14,021 bases of DNA. Source: Glomus cerebriforme (taxonomy: Eukaryota; Glomeromycota; Glomeromycetes; Glomerales; Glomeraceae). Shown in pieces: positions 1 to 8,885 of this stretch (the first letter of the stretch is position 1; each line of letters opens with the position of its first letter). The stretch lies in contig QKYT01000580.1 of NCBI GenBank assembly GCA_003550305.1, positions 52,460 through 66,480 on the forward strand. The letters are read 5' to 3'. Both the position numbers and the translations under genes were made by a program. Below the pieces are notes generated by a model. It was not told where the DNA came from. It saw only the letters and a program-made list of their open reading frames with translations, and did no database searches.

Positions 1-840
1 TAATATGGGGTAAGCCAAAGTTTTTTTTTTGTTGTATTAAAATCATACATAAAGGTGAAGCTCTGGTTATTGAATCCTTATACTATCCTTATCAAAAATC
101 AAATGGAAAAATCCAAACTTTCCATTATTTACATTATCAAAAAAGTCAATCAATTAAACGATTATATTCTCTCTAAAATAAAGATAGGTATGTTAGTAAC
201 TTTTTGGTTTGATTCTGAAAAACGTTACTATAATGTTAATCAAAGATTTTCCGCTCTACAGATGTACAAATCAAAGCGGAAAGGAATACTATTATTTTCC
301 GATCGCACATTTGATATTTGCTGAGAAAATTTCCAAATTCGGCGCAGTATAACGAAACAATAATCGAAACAAATTTCTATATACTGTATTCTAACTGTCA
401 ATAAATTTCGGATATAAGGCAAAGTAGAGTGTTGTAAAATGAAATACTGTATGTCAATAAGGGAAATTATTTCATCTCAGAAAGTTCTCTTGCAAAACAT
501 AATCTTTTGCATTATCCATGTTAGTGGAAGTGTTACAGATACGCGAAAATTTTGTAGATATGGGATAGTTTATTCCGGAAATCTGATGTTTATAGAAGGA
601 AGGTGTGGGAATCTCATAGAAACGATGAAAAATATGATATAGGGATTCGCATTAATTGTTTAGGATCCGCGTACTCCCGTCCAAAAGCGCGCCTTTTGTG
701 TTTAGAAAATTTTCTAACTTCATAATATTAAATCCCGTATGGTGATATTGTTTGTAGCTTTATTTTAAATTTTTTATGAATTAAACTTTAATTAATAATT
801 TCCAAGATTTTTCATTTATTATTTCAAACGTGCATCAATC
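1..840. other. AT-rich stretch with no supported gene
   Basis: No convincing coding region is seen. Short open frames at 55-324 (+), 240-422 (-) and 439-642 (+) have no recognisable domain, and the first two overlap on opposite strands. The one compositional feature is a GC-richer patch around 661-700 with a near-palindrome at 682-698 (CAAAAGCGCGCCTTTTG), which may be the edge of an old repeat. Confidence 0.6.
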
Positions 841-978
841 ATGATAGAATGTGACGGAATCACAAGTTATTTTATTGCAAATAAAATTGATCCCGATTCT
901 CCTTGCATGGTAGATGGAAAATGCAGTAAACATTATCATTGTGAATTTGCTGCAATAACAACAATAAATAAACATTGA
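841..978 (+). pseudogene. Helitron helicase-like N-terminal domain fragment
   Basis: A 45-codon open stretch (ATG at 841, TGA at 976-978) reads MIECDG near its start, then DPDSPCMVDGKCSKHY, then CEF and AITTIN. Helitron Rep/helicase proteins carry a conserved block of the form MIHGPCG, NPNSPCMVDGKCSKxYPKxF, TTINEDGYP, and the order and spacing match. The match stops after TTIN, where the usual DGYPxYRRR should follow. No Rep HUH motif or Pif1 helicase motifs are seen nearby, so this is a small decayed piece of a rolling-circle transposon and not a functional gene. The first histidine of MIHGPCG is lost (MIECDG). The family call rests on remembered motif similarity, not a database search. Confidence 0.6.
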
Positions 979-1260
979 ACTATATTATTAAGTTAAACTA
1001 CTAAAATTTTAGCAAAGCTAAACATTTAATTATAAGGATGATTTGAATATTCACGTGAACATTATTCTTTACATTTCTATTATATAAAAGATATTTGGAG
1101 AAAATAGGAAATAGTATTTAATGAAAATTAGAAAGTCAAAAAAAAAAAATAAAAGAATATATAAAAACAGCAATGAAGTTTACAAATTTCATTCACGAGA
1201 AAGTATATTATTTTTTCTATTTTTGATTTGAATTTTTCATTGACTTAGCGGAATAATTGA
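979..1260. other. AT-rich intergenic DNA
   Basis: Nothing recognisable. It contains an A-rich run at about 1139-1149 and no long open frame. Confidence 0.6.
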
Positions 1261-1283
1261 AATTGAAAAATTATTCTTAAAAT

Positions 1284-1682
1284 TTATGAAATGTCACCTC
1301 TTTGGAAATTGTGATCCCATTCATAACTACTAACATTGGTATTGGTGCTCCATTGATGTTGATAAGGAAAAAATTTTCGCTTGTCTTCCCTGATGTGAAT
1401 AAAAGGACATGCATCTACATCCATGCATAAAAAGAAAACTAAACCTTTAAGACTTACCTGTATGGTCAAAGGTATTTGTTGTAAATTTCCTGTCCCTTCT
1501 CGCTCTTCCTCACCATTCGATGCATTCCCAGATCTAAAGTGAAAATTACTTGAGAAAATTTCTTTTTCATGTTTTCAGTAGCAAAACAGCTAACAGTTAC
1601 CTTGTTTATTATCTATATCTTTTTTTAAAAGAGAATATGACATCAAAAGTAAAGAAATTAGAGTTAGTAAGTTGTTGTTCAT
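1284..1682 (-). CDS. Doubtful small spliced gene, possibly a secreted peptide
   Basis: Reading minus from an ATG at 1682, exon 1 (1682-1601) encodes 27 residues with a hydrophobic start (MNNNLLTLISLLLMSYS), like a signal peptide. A good donor (CAAG|GTAACT) at 1600 and acceptor (CACTTTAG) ending at 1534 give a 67-bp intron. Exon 2 (1533-1458) ends at a near-perfect donor (CAG|GTAAGT), and an acceptor (CACATCAG) ending at 1390 gives a 68-bp intron. Both sizes match the 69-bp intron of the BTB gene in this window. Reading phase is the weakness. Exon 1 joined to exon 2 meets a TGA at 1468-1466, giving only 49 residues. The better-looking frames of exon 2 and exon 3 (1389-1284) do not join in phase. 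It could be a short gene, a pseudogene or chance. No family is recognised. Confidence 0.25.
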
Positions 1683-1688
1683 TTTGTC

Positions 1689-1752
1689 TAGAGTTTAGAA
1701 CTGGTTCATAAAACTCGGTTTAACCGGTTAATCATTTGGACCCGAATTTTAA
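1689..1752 (+). repeat. Copy of the transposon-like terminus found at 9979
   Basis: Positions 1689-1706 read TAGAGTTTAGAACTGGTT. The left end of the insertion in BTB relic B (9979-9996) reads TAGAGGTTAGAACCGGTT, two differences in 18. Both continue with GGTTTAA and ACCGGTT motifs and a CGAAATTTT or CGAATTTT word. This is probably a dispersed copy of the same terminal sequence. No matching right end was identified with confidence. Confidence 0.4.
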
Positions 1753-2090
1753 TATAATTGAATAAATCGATGATACAGTAAGTTGTATTCAGCTTAATAT
1801 AACTGATTAATCAATAAAATTATACTTGGTCATGATTTAAAAGCAAACCATGAAACTGAAATAATAGTAAATTCAGCTGATTTCATAAGTCACGGGATGC
1901 TTGGCAATGTTTGGCAAATAGAAAAAAAATAATAACACTAAAAACACGTAACAGCCAACGCTATTATGTAAATATGCACATATATCATAATTATCATAAT
2001 TTATTTCTTTTTCTCCTGCATAATGGTATTTATTATCAAATTTGCTCATTAATTAATCATTAAGCTTGCATGAATTCATATGGCACATCC
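1753..2090. other. AT-rich DNA with no gene seen
   Basis: No open frame or domain is recognisable between the terminus-like sequence and BTB relic A. Confidence 0.6.
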
Positions 2091-2097
2091 TTTTTAT

Positions 2098-2264
2098 AAT
2101 TTCCGTCATTTTTTTTTTCTTATGCAAATAAGGAGAACGATAATATATATATATTAAAATGACCATGTGAGCATTTACATAAGGACCATTACCAACTTCA
2201 ATTGTAATATCATAATATTCATCGTCATCTGTGATAATTTTGGTAAAAGTTTATTATCAATCAT
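2098..2264 (-). pseudogene. BTB-domain gene relic A (first exon only)
   Basis: A truncated copy of the first exon of the intact BTB gene (6391-6135). The start at 2264 reads MIDNKLLPKLSQ against MVDNKLLLKLSQ. A small deletion then removes the NLLKIL segment and shifts frame, after which another frame reads DDDEYYDITIEVGN, HMVI and YRSPYL, matching BTB residues 19-53 of the intact protein. A further in-frame loss removes VFR, and a short TA-repeat expansion inserts residues before YRSPYL. Homology ends near 2098, so the exon end, intron and all downstream domains are missing. It cannot make a BTB domain. The shared start codon context supports the start chosen for the intact gene. Confidence 0.85.
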
Positions 2265-2545
2265 TATATAATAATGACCTTTATTATCGAGTTGTAGATC
2301 GTGATACATAACTGATTAATCTGGTTAAACCTAGTTGTACATGGTGTAATTTAATTCTGATCCAAAGAATTATTATCTTGTGTCATAGAATCGATTTATT
2401 TACTAATATTAAAACTGTTTTCAATATTAAATTCAATAATGAAATTCTTGGAGAATATAATCTTAAAGTCGAGTGGATCATTCTTTTGGATCATTTATTC
2501 ATTGCAATTTAGTGTAATCTTACATATATACTGAGGTTCTGAAGA
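2265..2545 (-). repeat. Duplicated upstream region of the BTB gene
   Basis: Homology with the intact gene continues upstream of the start codon. Shared words, in the same order, are GTTGTAGATC (2291 and 6454), TAATTTAATTC followed by a GATC (about 2346 and 6501), a 29-base block at 2437-2465 and 6600-6628 with three differences, and GAGGYTCTGAAG (about 2533 and 6782). Relic A therefore arose by segmental DNA duplication that included likely promoter sequence, not by retroposition. Confidence 0.7.
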
Positions 2546-2565
2546 TTTAAATAAACAAATAAACT

Positions 2566-3000
2566 ATTTATAATGATAACAAAATATACATTTACATGAA
2601 TAATAAATTTACATCATAGTGTAATTGAAATAACTAAACTCAATTTAAATAAGGAGAAATATTTATTTAAGTTTACGAATTCGCAAAGTTAGTATTATAA
2701 AACGCAATAAATTATTGTACATAATATACATAATCACTTTATTTAACAGGATTTCACCATCAAAAAAAATCCTAAGTCCCCAGATTGCTTGATACATTAA
2801 AGCATCCCAAATTAATTAATTAAATAAAGAAAAAAGATATTCTTAATACATATTTTGTTTCTTTAACCTAGATTTAATGCACACTACCAAAATAATGAAA
2901 GAAAAACAATCCTCACCTTAATTTATAATGTCTTTTTCACTATATATGGACCACAGGAAAACTTCAATTGATAACTCATCTAACAATCTAACCTAATCTA
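2566..3000. other. AT-rich DNA with no gene seen
   Basis: No open frame, domain or clear repeat is visible. Confidence 0.6.
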
Positions 3001-3210
3001 AATCATAAATAAGCTGCAACCTTCAAGACCAGCCGGATGACATGGGCATATGCTATGGGTTCGTCACGTTTCCAACGAACCAAGGTCGTCTACAGTTGCA
3101 AAAATAGCCTGGTGGGAGGCCCCCTTTTACCCTACTGCCACTACCCTACTGCCACTATACTTCGGGTAAAGGTAGAAACTATTCTAAGTGGTAAAATATA
3201 GGGGGGATAT
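3001..3210. repeat. GC-richer island with hairpins and a 14-bp tandem repeat
   Basis: This block is clearly richer in G and C than its surroundings. It contains a 7-bp perfect stem at 3058-3064 and 3075-3081 (GGTTCGT / ACGAACC) and a second 7-bp stem at 3126-3132 and 3164-3170 (TTTACCC / GGGTAAA). The loop of the second holds most of two exact tandem copies of TACCCTACTGCCAC (3128-3141 and 3142-3155). No protein reading is seen. It could be a structured RNA, a SINE-like element or the end of a transposon. The GGTTCG word resembles a tRNA B box, but no cloverleaf or A box could be placed. Confidence 0.4.
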
Positions 3211-3240
3211 TACCTACCTACTAAAATCACATTTGAAATC

Positions 3241-4762
3241 CAGAAACTGAATTATCTTCATTTTAAAAACCTAAAAAAATTAAATACAATTATATAAAGT
3301 TTATGCAAATGTTGATTTAACTTACCCAATAAAAAACAATTTCCATTTAATNTTATAAAAACTGTAATTTTTTTTTAAAAAAATTAATGAACAATATTAT
3401 TCAAAAAAAAGCGTGTATTTTATTTAGTAGTGTGCAATATATCTAGGTTCAAGAGTAACCATTAGTCTTTTTGCTGAAAAAATGTGGCTAAATAGCGTAT
3501 AGATGATTATTGTTATTTAATTTAATACTTTCAATTATTTTAAAAAAAAATTTATTATCATAAAAAGAAGAAGCTCTTATTACTATTCAAATCGTAAAGT
3601 TTTCTATTTATTTATCTATTTAATATTGTCAAACTGATGATACCACATTTTTTTATATAATATCAATTTAGTAAGGCAAATAGAGAGAGTAGAGTGAGGA
3701 TAGAATGAAGAGAATAGAAAAGAAGAGTAATTTATATGTTGAAAATTTATCCCTTTTGTGTTTATTATTGTTGATGACACAAACGTAGTTAATATTACAC
3801 ACGATCAAGTTTATCAAACTATAAATCGTGTGACACGTAAAAATATATCAAAATTGAAAGTGTGAGATCACAGTTACAAACTTCAAAATAAGTCGGAATA
3901 ATTATTACTCACTTAATGCCCTACGATCTAATTTTTAACCTAAGTACAGTGCAATGATTCAAAAACTTGAAATCATATTGCAATATCAACTTTTTATGAT
4001 TATCGATGTTGTATTATGAATGTAATGTCCTATTTGTGATTCCCTATAACCATTTGATTTTTTCCATTCTTGTATATCATTCCCTAATAAATGAATATCC
4101 TCGTCAAAAAACTGTTCGCAATTTTTTTATAATTTATAAAAGAGTTATATATGTAAATATTTTTAAACAATAAAATGAAAAAAAATCTTTAATATTCTTT
4201 AGTTTTATAATTTGCATATTTAATAACTGAATAAGCTTCCTACTCATAATACTACACGTATTATTAATAATGATTAAATAACGATTTTTCATAACTTAAG
4301 GATCTATGAGTCAGTTTCAGCGCTTATGAGATCATCTTATAAAAAAAATCCATGGAATTTGTATTAATCATTAGTAACGAAATACTTGGAAAATAGAATG
4401 GATATTGTCATATATAGTTTTATATTCTCTTGAAAAAATATTAAAAATTATGCTATATTTAACTGAGACAGCAATTTCCTTTGGTAATGAAGGTCAATAC
4501 GTAGAAATAATTTTTATAATAATGTTTAAAGAACTCGAATAATTTAAGGATAAAATTTCAGTAAATATTAAAATTAATTTTGGTAATATGAAAAACTAGT
4601 TATGAATTAATTCATTGATAAAAAAAATCAATAAGTATTATGGATTAACAGAATACACTGTGTATTTAGTATCAACTATAATCCCATATAACTAAATGAC
4701 TTAATTTATCTCTGTTTATACCAATTCCTATTTAATAACATCTAAGTTATCATGTACTGTAC
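3241..4762. other. Long AT-rich stretch with no gene
   Basis: No coding region is supported. There is an ambiguous base (N) at 3352. A purine-rich run covers about 3673-3729. A hairpin at 3798-3832 has an 8-bp outer stem (CACACGAT / ATCGTGTG) and a 5-bp inner stem (AGTTT / AAACT). The 3' end and downstream flank of the BTB gene lie at the right edge; no canonical AATAAA signal was identified just after its stop. Confidence 0.6.
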
Positions 4763-5410
4763 TTATACATTTATACTTTCTTCCGCTTTTTGGAACCAAT
4801 AAGCAGCTTTTTCTAAATTTTTTTCGGTACCTTCACCATTTTTATATAGAAATCCTATACTATTTTGTGCATCACTATATCCATTATCAGCAGCAATTTT
4901 ATAATATTCAAATGCTTTTGCTTTATTAACTTCAATTCCAATTCCTTTATCATAATAATACCCAAGGTTAAATTTTGCTTTTAAATGTCCTTGATCAGCT
5001 GATTTTTTATAGTATTCAAATGATTTGATATCATTTTTTTCAACTCCTATTCCAAATCTATAACACCTGCCTAGATTATATTGTGCTGTATCATTTCCAT
5101 TTTCTGTTGCTTTGTTATACCAATAAATAGCTTTTTCTAAATCATTTCCTATACCTTCACCATTTTCATATAAAATCCCAAGATTATTTTGTGCAATATT
5201 ATGTCCTTTCTCGGCAGCAATTTTATAATATTCAAATGCTTTTGCTTTATTAATTTCAATTCCAATTCCTTTATCATAACAATATCCAAGTTGAAATTGA
5301 GCATTTAAATATCCTTGATCAGCTGATTTTTTAAAATATTCAAATGCTTTAACTTCATCCTTTTCAACTCCTTTTCCATATCTATAATATTGGCCTAAAT
5401 TACATTCTGC
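4763..5410 (-). repeat. Two tandem 324-bp blocks encoding Sel1 repeats 1-3 and 4-6
   Basis: Block 1 is 5410-5087 and block 2 is 5086-4763, the second ending with the stop codon. Repeat 1 resembles 4 (FEYxKKSADQGxL), 2 resembles 5 (YDKGIGIE, NKAKAFEYYKIAA) and 3 resembles 6 (NGEG, LEKA, YW) more than neighbouring repeats resemble each other. The DNA shares a run of more than 40 identical bases at an offset of exactly 324 (for example beginning about 4889 and 5213). This indicates one duplication of a three-repeat block. Confidence 0.9.
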
Positions 5411-6391
5411 TACATCTTTTACTATATGTTCACCATTTTCATACAAATATCCATGTGCAATATTATGTTCTTTTTCATTATATGAATTACCATTATGATC
5501 TAAAAAATATTTGACTAAATTGTCACATAAATCTTCAGGTATAAGCTTCTTGTATGGATATACTTTATTCAAAAATTCTTTAGAAGTAAATTTAGTAAAT
5601 TTAATAAAAGGAATAATTTTTTGTAAAGTATTCTTCAAAGCATTAAAGTCATCATTTGAATAACTTGAAAGATCTGAAGAAAGTTCAGGATTTTGAGCAA
5701 TACCCCACTTAAGTATATGTTCCCAAACTTGAATTTCACTTATTTGAAAATGATTATTTTGAATAAGTGAGATTAAAAGTTTTTCTGAAATTAAAGAAAA
5801 ATTTGGTGAGTTAAATATCTTATTCGGCTCTTTGGAAATTATATCAGTACAATATTTTTGAAGTTCCAAGAAAGAATCATTTTCGAAACTTGTTTGATAT
5901 ATCAAATCAAAATTTTGTTCCATCCAGTTTGTTTTATTTTCAATCAAAAATGATTCTAAATGAGGGATTAATTCCTTAAGACTAAGTTCATTAGCAGTAA
6001 CCAAGATTTTAATGATATCTGAAATATCATATTCTTCTAAAGAAAGTCTTCCTCCATAAATATACCTAAAATAAATAGAACATTTAAAAAATGTTTAGTG
6101 CATAAAGAAAAAGGCTTTAATAATTCTTTTTTACCTTAAAATTATTTGAAAAATTTCTGGTAAAATATTTGGTAATTTAATATTTGTCAAAGTTCCATCA
6201 TTTTTCTTTTTATTCATTGACAAAATTCTTCGCAAATAAGGAGAACGATAATTTAATATTACCATATGAGCACGAAATACTTTTACATAAGGATCATTGC
6301 CAACTTCGATTGTAATATCATAATATTCGTCATCATCTAAAATTTTAAGTAAATTTTGTGATAATTTTAGTAAAAGTTTATTATCAACCAT
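4763..6391 (-). CDS. BTB-BACK-Sel1 repeat protein (519 aa, two exons)
   Basis: Exon 1 is 6391-6135 (257 nt) and exon 2 is 6065-4763 (1303 nt), joined in phase across a 69-bp intron to give 519 residues. Residues about 19-126 are a BTB fold: YYDITIEV with the conserved Asp, FRAHMVIL with the conserved His, YRSPYLRR, then across the junction LRYIYGG and ANELSLKELI. Residues about 127-277 match BACK, including VWEHILKWG. Six Sel1 repeats of exactly 36 residues start at 305, 341, 377, 413, 449 and 485. BTB-BACK proteins are typically substrate adaptors of Cullin-3 ubiquitin ligases. Sel1 repeats are helical protein-binding solenoids that here would occupy the substrate-recognition position; the substrate is unknown. 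No signal peptide or membrane segment is seen, so a cytosolic or nuclear place is likely. Two broken paralogues share the start, supporting the chosen ATG. Confidence 0.9.
6066..6134 (-). other. Intron 1 of the BTB-BACK-Sel1 gene (69 bp)
   Basis: The donor is CTTAAG|GTAAAA (GT at 6134-6133) and the acceptor is ATTTTAG|GTATAT (AG at 6067-6066). Exon 1 left open would stop at the TAA inside the donor. Splicing rebuilds the continuous BTB sequence LRYIYGGRLSLEEYD with codon phase kept (AG + G). The same donor position is preserved in relic B at 10528 (CTTAAG|GTAAG). Confidence 0.9.
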
Positions 6392-6795
6392 TATAATAAT
6401 AAAAGTGGTGAGCTAAAAATTACTTTTCGTTAAATGGTTAAAATGATTATGATTGTTGTAGATCAACTGATAAATGTGGCTAATTCTAGTGTAAACGGCA
6501 TAATTTAATTCCGATCAGTAGACAGAATTTTTGAGTCACGTGCAACCTATACCTCGAAATATGAACTTTTTAATATTACTGAAAAAAGTAATAGTTTAGT
6601 AATGAAATTCATGGAAGATATAATCTTATTGAACCTAAAAAAGTATCCCAAATTCGATGAGACTAAAATTTAATTTTTAATATATTTTTAAAAGATAAAA
6701 CTATCTTAAGTCAATTAGGAAACGAAAAGCGTGCATAAAATGTGTGGGTTGTTACGTACTTTGGAGACCTTACAATATATAGAGGCTCTGAAGTT
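6392..6795 (-). promoter_or_regulatory. Upstream region of the BTB gene, shared with relic A
   Basis: This is the likely promoter and 5' leader by position. It has no recognisable core element that could be assigned with confidence, but several blocks, in order, are shared with the region upstream of relic A (2265-2545), with the strongest at 6600-6628. The sharing shows common descent and does not by itself show function. Confidence 0.4.
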
Positions 6796-7725
6796 TTCTT
6801 TGTTATATAAATTTACTGTGGAAATAATTATGAACAATTGATCAGAGAAACTTAAACTTTCTATAGAAGAGCATGAATATATTTAATTAATATATATAAA
6901 GTATGTTCATTTGCTAGATGGTTATTTTGAAAAAAATATGATATTTAGGAAAAAAGGAATATTGAAAGATAATAAGTGTGAATAAAATAACGAAAACTGA
7001 ATAGTCATTATTAGTAATTTTTTCTAATTATTTTAGAATAGATTTTTCTTGCGATCACCTTCAATAAACGATGTACAATAATACTTACGACATTTTTATA
7101 CGTGCCACAGTGCCACTGAGGAATCTTTATGATAAAATAAAATAATAAACAAGTCCACAAATATCTTTAGGAACATTATTAAATACTTGTTTCTGATTAT
7201 CACCGGCTACAATCTTTTTCCTTTAATTGGTTCAGATATTGCCTACTGGCTTAACAACACTAAGCAAATTTTTGAACAAAATTTTTTGAATGGATTTCTT
7301 CAATATAATAGTTATAAAGCATACTATATATGGGCATAGTCATAGCAATGTCTAGTACATAATAGTTGAGTCTGGGTTTTAAGCAATAGATTGAATTTTT
7401 TTTTAAATAAAAATTAGAACGTAATGCATAATCTATCAATTAGTTGAATCATTTTGAATACTAGCAGACTACATGTGAAAATTCAGCGCATAAAAGTATA
7501 AACTATGACAATTTATTTATATCAAAATCAATAAAATTTGCGCGACATGACTCATCATACTTAATTTATTATTGTATCTCATAATTTTGACTCATTTTTA
7601 ATATTCCTAATATTCTTAATTATATATAAATACCTCCATTTTTTTCTCAATATTTTATTTTCACCAAAAAAATTCATATACATCTTCAATACAATTTCTT
7701 CCCATCTTTTTAGCTTCACTTTTCA
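6796..7725. other. AT-rich intergenic DNA
   Basis: No open frame with coding character, RNA gene or clear repeat is seen in this stretch. Confidence 0.6.
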
Positions 7726-7730
7726 ATTTA

Positions 7731-7990
7731 CTCCCTTTAAATCTCTCTTAACTTCCTTATACTGTATGCGAGGTCTACCTCATGTCAGGCAAGGAAGGTC
7801 AGTATCTTCTAGCTGACCAGTTTAGTTCCTTTTTAAAACCACTTCCTTTAAACTCCCTATTAACTTCCTTATACTGTATATGAGGTCTTTCTTGTATCAG
7901 GCAAGGAAAGACCAGTCAGATAGTCGAGTATCTCCTAACTGGCTGGTCTGGTTTAGACTAGAATTCCCTTTTTATTTTCTTATATAACAT
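7731..7990 (+). repeat. Two-unit hairpin repeat module, copy 1
   Basis: Two related units lie in tandem (about 7731-7830 and 7845-7990). Each has CTTCCTTATACTGTAT, GAGGTCT, TCAGGCAAGGAA, then an inverted repeat. In the first unit the stem is short (GGTCAG 7797-7802, CTGACC 7813-7818). In the second it is GACCAGTCAG (7910-7919) with CTGGCTGGTC (7939-7948), extended by an ATAG/CTAA arm with one mismatch. The module ends with TAGAATTCCCTTTTT and sits about 60 bp upstream of a decayed gene in the same direction. A second copy lies at 12817-13080. It may be a transposon terminus, a promoter module or a structured RNA; the sequence does not decide. Confidence 0.7.
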
Positions 7991-8046
7991 ATTGATTACT
8001 TTAATTATGAAGTCACGTAGTATCAACATCTACATACTAGATAAAA

Positions 8047-8885
8047 ATGCCAAAATTTGGAGAAAGTGGAGATTCAATGAATTTCAAAAAAAAAAGAAAT
8101 TTAGATTCCTATAAGCAAAGAAAATGGTTCTAAAATTGATCCCAAGTACAATGAAAAGAAGATGAGATGATGATGACATTGATAATTTATGTGTGGACAT
8201 TTGTCTATTTCCTCCTGATCGGTCGTGATTTGGATTCACCAAATTTGAGAACATTCCAGTGAAACAGATGAAAATGACATTATTGAAGAATTCAAATTGG
8301 AAGGTGATTTGGACAAAGTAGTTGGATTTTTTTTTTATTGTGATCAAACCTTATATGCGTTACAAGTGTTATATCAACCATTTCTTCACCATTGGTTTTA
8401 CTCCTTTACCAGCTATTTTTTCACCACTGGTCATTTCCCTTTACCAACCAATATTGTGAAAATTTTTTTGACAGTATGTGGATTAAAAGAAGAAATAGGA
8501 TGTTATAAGATGGAAACGATCAAAAAAAAAAAAAAAATAGGCATAATAAAAGAATATGCCGAAAAAAATAAACCATATTACTTTCATTGGATGATACAAA
8601 CATAATAGGAGCAGGAAATTATAATATATATCAAAGTCTTTTTAAATGGGCTGAGATAAAAGTAAATTCATCTAATAATAATGTCCGAATAAAAATGAGA
8701 AATAGAGAACCAAATATAGAAGGAGTATTAAGAAAAACTGGATATATGGGATAAATGAAAATAAAGAAATGGGTATAATAACAAAATTAGAATTGAACAA
8801 TTAAGAAATAGATATATAGGTAAATGAAAACATAACATATAGTAGTGATAATATTAATTTTGGTTCATTATTTAGTAGAAGATAA
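8047..8885 (+). pseudogene. Decayed protein gene of unknown family
   Basis: No family is recognised. Coding-like sequence runs along one strand but switches frame repeatedly. An ATG at 8047 opens MPKFGESGDSMNFKKKR and soon stops. Fragments DDDDIDNLCVDICLFPPD and ETDENDIIEEFKLEGDLDK follow in different frames. An open frame to 8605 ends IIKEYAEKNKPYY, then a shift near 8583 continues in another frame as SLDDTNIIGAGNYNIYQSL, FKWAEIKVNSS, REPNIEGVLRKTGYM. Another shift near 8753 gives NENKEMGIITKLELNN, a stop, and VNENITYSSDNINFGSLF, ending at TAA 8883-8885. At least three frameshifts and several stops mark it as dead. The hairpin module just upstream could be its old promoter or the two could belong to one mobile element. 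Introns could explain some breaks, but none is convincing. Confidence 0.5.

Noticed and set aside
55..324. 89-codon plus-strand open frame, with an opposing 60-codon frame at 240-422
   Set aside because: No domain, composition is that of random AT-rich DNA, and the overlapping frames argue against either being real.
439..642. 67-codon plus-strand open frame
   Set aside because: No recognisable family, no supporting splice sites or context; left as part of the gene-free region.
3051..3081. tRNA-like GGTTCG sequence
   Set aside because: No cloverleaf, anticodon arm or A box could be placed; the word is explained by a simple GGTTCGT/ACGAACC hairpin.
4763..6004. Single-exon Sel1 protein starting at 6004
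   Set aside because: The apparent first codon there is TTG (leucine); the frame continues upstream to the intron acceptor at 6066 and joins exon 1 in phase.
5410..6065. Protein kinase domain upstream of the Sel1 repeats, as in many Rhizophagus Sel1 proteins
   Set aside because: No glycine loop, HRD or DFG motif is present; the region matches BTB and BACK instead.
8084..8347. 87-codon minus-strand open frame
   Set aside because: It lies opposite the decayed plus-strand gene at 8047-8885 and is a shadow made of low-complexity residues.
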